In this document: piece after piece, positions 13,936-18,907 of the stretch
How positions within the stretch are numbered: the stretch's first letter is position 1
How the letters are laid out: the number at the start of each line of letters is the position of its first letter
Notes under the pieces: model-generated
The model's input: only the letters and a program-made list of their open reading frames with translations
What the model was told of the DNA's origin: nothing
Database searches by the model: none
From: an archaeon
GTDB taxonomy: Archaea > Asgardarchaeota > Heimdallarchaeia > Hodarchaeales > S146-22
Direction of reading: 5' to 3'
Length of the DNA stretch: 18,907 bases
Assembly: GCA_024276395.1 (NCBI GenBank)
Contig: JAJRXH010000659.1
Coordinates: 1 to 18,907 of the forward strand
Program-made: the position numbers and the translations under genes

Positions 13936-15057
13936 TCATCTCATTTCTTTCTTTAATTGTTCCAATTTTAATTGTTCCAATGGGCTTAAAATCATCCATT
14001 CATCGTCAATTCTCCAGAATTTTTTCTCTATATCGTAATTTTCTGGATAAATGGGATATAATATACCATGCTTACCGATCACATCTATTGTTAGTATTTT
14101 TAGCTCTGAAAAAGTATCAAAAAGAGTGTAAACAAACTCAGCTTCATGATATGGGGGGAAAATAAGCCATAACCAGGCGTATTGTTTGCCGACATTCATT
14201 GCTAATCTAAAGGGAATGGGATGTTTTTCCAGTGAATGATAAAGTCTTCTCAAGGGTTTTTCGTTTTCTGGATTTCTGGGAATGTAGATGAGTTTTACAT
14301 TGGTAAGATCAAATATTTTTCGATCATATTGTACTCTTAGGTCATAAATTACGTGTTTTTTTAGAAAACTAATTCTTCTAGAAAGATCTGCTTTGCTTCT
14401 ACCAAGCTTTCTGCTTAAGATGCTTAGAGGAGCCCTAGCATTATTATTTAACTCGCTTAGAATTTGTATATCTAGCTTATCTAGCTGCGAGATTACATTT
14501 GGACGCTGGATGCTTGTTAAAGGTTTGGTATCGTCAATTTCTTCGGATGTTTTTTTCCATTCTTTCCAGTCAAATTCCCATCTAAAATGATTTAGAAGCC
14601 ATTGATCTAGCCTTGGGTGCGTCTCAATTCTTATTCCAGTGCTTTTGTCTATAGTTACCATGCTAAATTCTAGTTGATCTTGAAGTAAATTGAGCCATTT
14701 CATTAATTTGCTGGAATTGCCAGTTGGAATGTCGTACTGTAGGAACATTCCAAGGCCGTCACCATAGAAACGTGAACGATAGTGGGTGTAAGGGTGGATG
14801 TCTCCAGCTTTTTCTAAGATTTCTAAGGTTTTAATAGAAGATAGTTGAATTAAGATGTTGTATCGTTCTAATCCTAACGTGTTTGGGTCATATCTTGCAA
14901 TTGGAGGTCGTAATATGTTCCATTCTGTTAATAAGTCAAGTCTTTTCTTTATCTTGTATGGCGATAAATGCAGAACTTCTGACAATTCCATTTGAGTTAT
15001 GTTAGGGTTATGATCTAATAGTGCCAGTAATTGGAAATCTTCAATTGTTAGTTGCAT
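13936..15057 (-). CDS. Double winged-helix transcription regulator, Lrp/AsnC-like
   Basis: The protein (373 residues from ATG 15057) has two HTH units of Lrp/AsnC type: one at the N terminus (about 4-50, with TQMELSEVLHLSPYKIKKRL) and one in the middle (about 193-237, DKLDIQILSELNN to LSRRISFLKK). Each is followed by an alpha/beta region of about 130 residues that may stand for a degenerate effector domain. A single chain would thus mimic a dimer of a classical Lrp protein. No amino-acid-binding motif is plain, so the ligand is unknown. Start: GGGTGA (15066-15071 on the plus strand as TCACCC) lies eight bases before ATG 15057; a GTG at 15108, overlapping the upstream stop, is the alternative. 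It follows a secreted-protein gene and may control it. Confidence 0.75.
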   Translation of the reverse strand: MQLTIEDFQLLALLDHNPNITQMELSEVLHLSPYKIKKRLDLLTEWNILRPPIARYDPNTLGLERYNILIQLSSIKTLEILEKAGDIHPYTHYRSRFYGDGLGMFLQYDIPTGNSSKLMKWLNLLQDQLEFSMVTIDKSTGIRIETHPRLDQWLLNHFRWEFDWKEWKKTSEEIDDTKPLTSIQRPNVISQLDKLDIQILSELNNNARAPLSILSRKLGRSKADLSRRISFLKKHVIYDLRVQYDRKIFDLTNVKLIYIPRNPENEKPLRRLYHSLEKHPIPFRLAMNVGKQYAWLWLIFPPYHEAEFVYTLFDTFSELKILTIDVIGKHGILYPIYPENYDIEKKFWRIDDEWMILSPLEQLKLEQLKKEMR

Positions 15058-15104
15058 TATTGTCGTCACCCGAGCATATTTCCATTCTTTTGTTTTTCGT
15101 TTTA

Positions 15105-15620
15105 TCACGCCAGAACAACATCAAAGTCTGGTGGATTATCGCCTTTTCCTCCCGGTGGATCGAATTCATAAGATGTTTGTGAATGTGTGATTCCTCCGGT
15201 TTTCAGAAACACATCAATGAAGATCGTGTAATTTCCACTCTCCAGAGCTTGATTTAGAAAATATGCAATCAAGGTAACGGTTTTTAGTCCCGTGTTTAAT
15301 CCATAGTGCCATCTATAATACTTACCGGACGGTAGTACCAATGTTGGATACACATCTAACTGGTACCGTGCTACACCGCAAAAATTATGTTGAATGTATA
15401 CGATGATGTCATCTACATTACCATCTCCATCAGCGTCTCCATAGAAAGCGTCTTTAATGGTTGTAGATATCTGTGGTGTAACTTCTTTGCTTGTTTTGAT
15501 GTCAGACGGTTTTTTGCTGGCAGAAGTTAGATGTGTAGCGAGAACCAAGATCATTATGAAGATTACAAGAAATAGATAGTGGGATATCTTTTTCTTCTGG
15601 ATGATGATGCGTGATCTCAT
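15105..15620 (-). CDS. Secreted protein with calcium-binding-type loop
   Basis: I recognise no named family. The N terminus is a signal peptide or signal anchor: basic residues to about 12, then a hydrophobic stretch 14-29 (YLFLVIFIMILVLATH) and LTSASKK. The mature part carries GDADGDGNVDD (61-71), a D-x-D-x-DG-x-x-D loop like those of dockerin, thrombospondin type 3 and EF-hand repeats, so calcium binding is likely. The remainder alternates strands with aromatic residues (YYRWHYGL, YTIFIDVFL), like a beta-sandwich of an extracellular protein. The length is 171 residues; the C terminus has no membrane helix or sortase signal. GGAG lies nine bases before ATG 15620. The downstream regulator gene starts 47 bases after its stop, suggesting a two-gene operon. 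Confidence 0.68.
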   Translation of the reverse strand: MRSRIIIQKKKISHYLFLVIFIMILVLATHLTSASKKPSDIKTSKEVTPQISTTIKDAFYGDADGDGNVDDIIVYIQHNFCGVARYQLDVYPTLVLPSGKYYRWHYGLNTGLKTVTLIAYFLNQALESGNYTIFIDVFLKTGGITHSQTSYEFDPPGGKGDNPPDFDVVLA

Positions 15621-15785
15621 TGTTATTTCTCCTTCTCATCTTTATTGATTATAGAAGGTTCAATTAAACAAAATACCAGCTCATTCATAAATTTTTTTTG
15701 ATTCATTGATATGATCGATGTATTCGTTTTAGTATTTTGTAGTTCATTACACTAGATAATGTAAAGATTCTCATTTGCCATAAGA

Positions 15786-15792
15786 AGTATAA
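15786..15792 (+). promoter_or_regulatory. TATA box of the YbjN-like gene
   Basis: GTATAAA within AAGTATAAACC lies about 40 bases before ATG 15828. The start of transcription would fall near 15815, just before GGTGA (15816-15820), so the leader is very short. Confidence 0.45.
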
Positions 15793-15827
15793 ACCCAGAG
15801 TAAAAATTTTTTCTTGGTGAGTGATAA

Positions 15828-16331
15828 ATGGGAAGTTCAAAGCATCCAGATTGGGATAAAATGGAGGCAAATCTCGATAAAGTGTCACGATGGCTTGAAA
15901 AACTCGAAGTTTCTCACACAAGAACTTCAATAAGCCTTGATGATGGTTATGACATCCCAATACTTCTGACAACTTATACAGTAAGTCCAAGTAACAAGTT
16001 CCTTGTAATGATAGGGGGTGATGGTACATGGATTAGGATAAAAACATTAGTTGCTGAAAAAAGCCAACTTCCAGAATATCTATTGCAGGAAATCTATTAT
16101 CATTGTTTACTAGGAAATTTTATTTTGGATGAAGTAACTTTTTCTGCGGATCGGAAGGGAAATATATTCATTGAGGCAGATATGCTTGCCAGTACAAGAT
16201 TTGAGGATTTTAAGGAAGAATTTTTCTCCATTGCAACTGGAATTCATTATTTCCTTGATTTCATGAAAAAGTTTGGTCAACAGTCTTTAGATACATCCTC
16301 AACAAAGCTCCGTGATATTCAGTATCAATGA
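15828..16331 (+). CDS. Small protein, YbjN/type III chaperone-like fold (tentative)
   Basis: The 167-residue soluble protein starts at ATG 15828 with GGTGA seven bases upstream. The pattern suggests the YbjN/CesT-like fold: an N-terminal helix (7-27), strands around 30-68 with a GGDGTW turn, a helix LPEYLLQEIYYHCLLGN, then FSADRKGNIFIEADM and a C-terminal helical segment. The order helix, three strands, 'LL-x-x-N', then 'D-x-x-G-x-I-x-x-x-A-D' is what class I secretion chaperones and YbjN proteins show, where such domains bind partner proteins. This is fold-level inference, not family recognition. It is followed after 211 bases by the RtcB-like gene, which seems to have its own promoter. Confidence 0.5.
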   Translation: MGSSKHPDWDKMEANLDKVSRWLEKLEVSHTRTSISLDDGYDIPILLTTYTVSPSNKFLVMIGGDGTWIRIKTLVAEKSQLPEYLLQEIYYHCLLGNFILDEVTFSADRKGNIFIEADMLASTRFEDFKEEFFSIATGIHYFLDFMKKFGQQSLDTSSTKLRDIQYQ

Positions 16332-16443
16332 AATAATTTCATCGGATTTTATTTTTTTGAGGTCTTTAGAGCGTTTTGTTTTTTTTTCTTGAGCAAGATT
16401 ATTGTTATTTGGAATCATCACGCTATTCTAATTAGTAATTCGG

Positions 16444-16455
16444 CAGCAGCTGCTG
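16444..16455. promoter_or_regulatory. Perfect 12-bp palindrome upstream of the RtcB-like gene
   Basis: CAGCAGCTGCTG is fully self-complementary and stands out by its GC content in an AT-rich gap. It lies about 30 bases before a TATA-like ATATTATA (16483-16490), a position fitting an activator site, and four bases before another TATA-like GTATAAG. Confidence 0.3.
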
Positions 16456-16482
16456 AAGGTATAAGAAGCTCGAAGACAATGA

Positions 16483-16515
16483 ATATTATAGGATGAATGA
16501 TTCATTTTTATGAAT
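16483..16515 (+). promoter_or_regulatory. TATA-like box and overlapping ATGAAT/ATTCAT palindromes
   Basis: ATATTATA (16483-16490) is followed by ATGAAT (16493-16498), ATTCAT (16500-16505) and ATGAAT (16510-16515). The middle element is complementary to both neighbours, so two alternative 6-bp hairpins or two overlapping operator sites exist, right at the expected transcription start. The bases are AT-rich, so chance is not excluded. Confidence 0.3.
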
Positions 16516-16542
16516 GAATATCTTTTAAAGGGGCAAGGTGCT

Positions 16543-17931
16543 ATGAGTAAAACAATGCCAGAATATTCAGAAGAATATTTTTCTGTCAGAGAACGTGACA
16601 CGTGGCTCAATAAATTGTATCAGAAGATACGGAGGGAGAAGACAAAGCCGAAATATGAAAATCTGCCTGCGGAATTCAAACAATGGATAAAAGAAGCAAG
16701 ACGGAGAATCCATAGCATTGCAGCTGGTCGTAACGCTAGTTATGTCGCACGATGTATTATGGAAGTAGGTTTTGCCAAGTTGTTATATGGTTTAAATGAA
16801 CTTGAGTTAGATTATTCGCACGCGTTTGTCTTGTTCGCTCCTGATGGCACTTTTTCAATGAATATGGAACGCCTTCAACGAGGTTTCACGTACGGTGCCG
16901 TCATTCATTTTGGTACCGAAGATTATTTAGCGGCGCACAATGCTATGCCCAATGGGTGCGGTTTTTCTATTTATGAATTAGGCTCTTCTAAATTTGATGA
17001 TGATGAAATCATCAAGATTGCTAGAGATCATCAAGATCGGCTAGAAGATGATAAAAAACTCAACGTCGGCAATCATTTTGCGGGAATTTATCGTGGTATT
17101 GACCCAACAACGAAAGAAGATAGTGGAAGAAGGTTTGTTGTCATCCATTGTTCTGGACATGTAGGAAAAGAAAAACTATATCACGTAGGCTGGTTAGAGA
17201 ATTATGGTGGATTCAATCTCGTAAATACACCACTCGGTCCTGTCACCATTCTCCAAGATGAAGCCAGAAAAGAGTACCTCAAGTGGTTTGAGTGGTCTAA
17301 TGGTCAGAATGAGAGTAACAGAGAAAGTTATCTGAAGACTATCTTTGGAGAAGGAACTTATAAGACATTGGCCTCAGTCACGCACCAAGGATTATTTAGA
17401 AATGGGAGTGAAATTCGGCTCGGTGTTCAAGAGTCTCAAAAAATACTTCCAACTGCATATAACGCCCAAGAAGGTCTGGACATGGTCAAGGGACTCGTGA
17501 ACATTAAGGAACACATCCTTGAGACCTTAGAACCTTTTAAATCTTTAAGAAACCGTCCTTATCTCGATGATTTGCTTGATATCAATGTTGTTCCTCATGG
17601 TGGTGGTTATGAGTTTCTTGACGATGTGAAATTCGTTAAGATTTTTCTAAACAATGAAGGAATTGAAAAGCTTAAATTGAAAATGGTTAATCCCATCTCA
17701 AAAACAAGATATATCATTGAATTTCAAGATTTTAAAGCCACACGAAAATTACTTCGGTATCGGAGAAGAGCTGAGATACAAAAACAAGTAATTCGTTATC
17801 AATTAGCAGAGACAATCTATCATCTTTATCCTCTATTTCAGATATATCCTCCCATAGAACGGCAAGGCGTTTATATGGTAGCTAAAAATCAAAAACAAGA
17901 TCTGAACTTGGAGATAAAACCCGCTAGTTAG
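16543..17931 (+). CDS. Highly divergent RtcB-family (RNA ligase-like) protein
   Basis: RtcB joins RNA 3'-phosphate or 2',3'-cyclic phosphate ends to 5'-OH ends using GTP and Mn2+. This 462-residue protein keeps RtcB landmarks in order: NGCG (C139) for the DxGCG motif, GNHF (H178), IHCSGHVG (H202) for HSGSRG, YLKWFEWSNGQNESNRES (N259, R260) for the YLxxMxxAxxxAxxNR helix, THQG (H281), PHGGG (H352) at the guanylated histidine of HGAGR, and a C-terminal VAK (K448) where RtcB has VVKG. Thus the metal Cys/His set and the nucleotidyl-accepting His appear retained. The metal-binding Asp before GCG is replaced (MPNGCG), and the HRKGAT and PGSMG motifs are lost. It may be a ligase of altered chemistry or an RNA-binding relative. 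Start: ATG 16543 fits the TATA-like box better than ATG 16510. Confidence 0.65.
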   Translation: MSKTMPEYSEEYFSVRERDTWLNKLYQKIRREKTKPKYENLPAEFKQWIKEARRRIHSIAAGRNASYVARCIMEVGFAKLLYGLNELELDYSHAFVLFAPDGTFSMNMERLQRGFTYGAVIHFGTEDYLAAHNAMPNGCGFSIYELGSSKFDDDEIIKIARDHQDRLEDDKKLNVGNHFAGIYRGIDPTTKEDSGRRFVVIHCSGHVGKEKLYHVGWLENYGGFNLVNTPLGPVTILQDEARKEYLKWFEWSNGQNESNRESYLKTIFGEGTYKTLASVTHQGLFRNGSEIRLGVQESQKILPTAYNAQEGLDMVKGLVNIKEHILETLEPFKSLRNRPYLDDLLDINVVPHGGGYEFLDDVKFVKIFLNNEGIEKLKLKMVNPISKTRYIIEFQDFKATRKLLRYRRRAEIQKQVIRYQLAETIYHLYPLFQIYPPIERQGVYMVAKNQKQDLNLEIKPAS

Positions 17932-18086
17932 TATTCATGGATCTTATTTCTATAATGGCCAGTACTGTTTTTTTTACGTCTTTCTTTCTTTATCGTTATT
18001 AATAGATGTAATTGGATGCGAATTCTGTCATCAGAAAGACTCAAAAAGTATTGACAGATAATTTAATATGAAGAGTAGCATCAAGC

Positions 18087-18907
18087 GTGAAAGAGGTAAG
18101 TCAATTGGTACGTCTTTTTGGCGGAAAATTACGAGATGAGAAAGAGTTTCAAGTAAAGATTAATCTGAAGGTAAAGTTGTCAATTGATGAATATGATAGA
18201 GTTTATGGATTATGGGTCAAGCATCTTCTTCATTTCAAGGAAGAATTAGAAGAACAAGTGCGACAAGGTAAGATTAAAACTTCTACGTACCATTTGTTGT
18301 CAAGATCTTTTGAATTTGATAAATATTTAGAGCAAGGAGTACTATCTGATGAAGGATTGGCAGCGGTATTTGCAGCAGCAACCAAACCGAAATATGGGCA
18401 ACCAAGGGCAGAATCTAAAGCACCGTCGCACACAGCTTCGTCTCCATCACCAACAAGTGTATCAGCCGCTTTTCATGCTGACTTTCCTAGAACTACTCCT
18501 ATTGCGTCTTCGCCATCAGCATCCCCAGTTGGAGTGAGTGACACCATTTCTACAGCCACGCAATCATCAGAAGTTTCATCTACAAGTACGGATATTCCCC
18601 CACCTCCATTGCCAGCAAAACCCTCATTTCCAGCGTCTCCAGGTCCATTACCTTCTATATTAGAAGAAGTTAGCGAAATGAGTAAACCAGCATCAGAATC
18701 ATCATCAACAAGTACTACCGTCGCCTCTCCCATTCCCCCACCCATTCCACCGCCACCACCACCGCCTCTCCCTATAAGAGATTCATCAGTAAGAGCCCCT
18801 CCCCCTCCAGGTCCAGCGTCTCCAGGTCCAGCGTCTCCAGGTCCAGCGTCTCCAGGTCCAGCGTCTCCAGGTCCAGCGTCTCCAGGTCCAGCGTCTCCAG
18901 GTCCAGC
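18087..18907 (+). CDS. Polyproline-rich protein, FH1-like tracts, 3' end outside window
   Basis: The frame is open from GTG 18087 to the window end (273 codons); an in-frame TGA at 18069-18071 bounds it upstream. TTG 18105, with AGAGGT seven bases before it, is an alternative start. Residues 1-85 are charged and helical, with EYDRVYGLWVKHLLHFKEEL, and I recognise no family. A Ser/Thr/Pro/Ala linker follows from about 105. It includes PPPPLPAKP (171-179), which fits SH3- and profilin-type ligands, a run of seven prolines ending in LP (about 221-229), PPPP, and then at least six GPASP repeats. Such tracts occur in formin FH1 domains and WASP/VASP proteins and bind profilin. Asgard archaea have profilins, one reported to bind polyproline. 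Whether an actin-binding domain follows cannot be seen. Confidence 0.65.
   Translation, partial: MKEVSQLVRLFGGKLRDEKEFQVKINLKVKLSIDEYDRVYGLWVKHLLHFKEELEEQVRQGKIKTSTYHLLSRSFEFDKYLEQGVLSDEGLAAVFAAATKPKYGQPRAESKAPSHTASSPSPTSVSAAFHADFPRTTPIASSPSASPVGVSDTISTATQSSEVSSTSTDIPPPPLPAKPSFPASPGPLPSILEEVSEMSKPASESSSTSTTVASPIPPPIPPPPPPPLPIRDSSVRAPPPPGPASPGPASPGPASPGPASPGPASPGPASPGP
18807..18907 (+). repeat. Perfect 15-bp tandem repeat coding for GPASP units
   Basis: The unit CCAGGTCCAGCGTCT is present six times without a single change (18807-18896) plus 11 bases of a seventh at the window edge. Being in frame, each copy adds one PGPAS pentapeptide. The same 18 bases, CCAGCGTCTCCAGGTCCA, occur once alone at 18630-18647, a likely seed for the expansion. 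Identity without synonymous changes means recent slippage or recombination. The true copy number is unknown. Confidence 0.95.

Noticed and set aside
15700..15725. ATTGATATGATCGATG as a palindromic operator
   Set aside because: The arms do not match on reverse complement; it is only a run of GAT-like words in AT-rich DNA.
18230..18745. Minus-strand open frames opposite the polyproline gene
   Set aside because: They mirror the biased codons of the proline/serine-rich plus-strand gene and have no ribosome binding site or family similarity.
18807..18907. Direct repeats resembling a CRISPR array
   Set aside because: The units are only 15 bases, have no spacers and are in frame with a coding sequence, so this is a coding tandem repeat.
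1..18907. tRNA, rRNA, insertion sequence, integrase or phage genes
   Set aside because: No cloverleaf, rRNA segment, transposase motif or terminal inverted repeats were seen; the island-like right end shows no mobility gene within the window.

Overview
The window reads as a moderately AT-rich archaeal chromosome. RNase P protein Rpp21, the KEOPS subunit Cgi121, an AMMECR1 protein, a short archaeal-type UbiD with UbiX, and a thiolase paired with a DUF35 OB-fold protein are all archaeal markers. Many starts are preceded by GGTGA Shine-Dalgarno sequences and several genes by TATA-like boxes. A lyase that looks, from memory, very like human ILVBL and a profilin-ligand-like polyproline protein make an Asgard archaeon my best guess. 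No rRNA or marker phylogeny is available here to prove it.

Layout. 1-1247 (+): the end of an unidentified helical protein, then Cgi121. 1248-1517: an intergenic stretch with a GC-richer island, two copies of TCACGTGA and a 17-codon reading frame behind a good ribosome binding site. 1518-9237 (all -): read in transcription order these are AMMECR1, a phosphoribosyltransferase and an enoyl-CoA hydratase (one likely operon); then thiolase and its DUF35 partner from their own TATA box; then thioredoxin; then a ThDP-dependent ILVBL/2-hydroxyacyl-CoA-lyase-like enzyme whose 3' end overlaps a two-helix RCK potassium channel. 9315-9962 (+): a three-helix membrane protein with a charged N-terminal tail. 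10113-12392 (-): Rpp21, UbiD, UbiX, tightly packed. 12564-13835 (+): a membrane-anchored GIFT/DUF4350-like surface protein behind a promoter with a perfect 9+9 inverted repeat. 13936-15620 (-): a secreted protein with a calcium-binding-type loop, then a double winged-helix Lrp/AsnC-like regulator. 15828-18907 (+): a YbjN/type III chaperone-like small protein, a very divergent RtcB-family protein, and a protein with proline-rich tracts that runs off the window inside a perfect 15-bp tandem repeat.

How the genes may work together. Thiolase with DUF35 can make acetoacetyl-CoA, the first step of the mevalonate route. UbiD with UbiX fits the archaeal variant of that route (decarboxylation of anhydromevalonate phosphate), so two ends of lipid isoprenoid synthesis may lie within 6 kb. 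The crotonase and the ILVBL-like lyase add CoA-thioester or fatty-acyl chemistry. The right end looks accessory and possibly lineage-specific. It holds the least explained material: the RtcB-like paralog and the polyproline protein.
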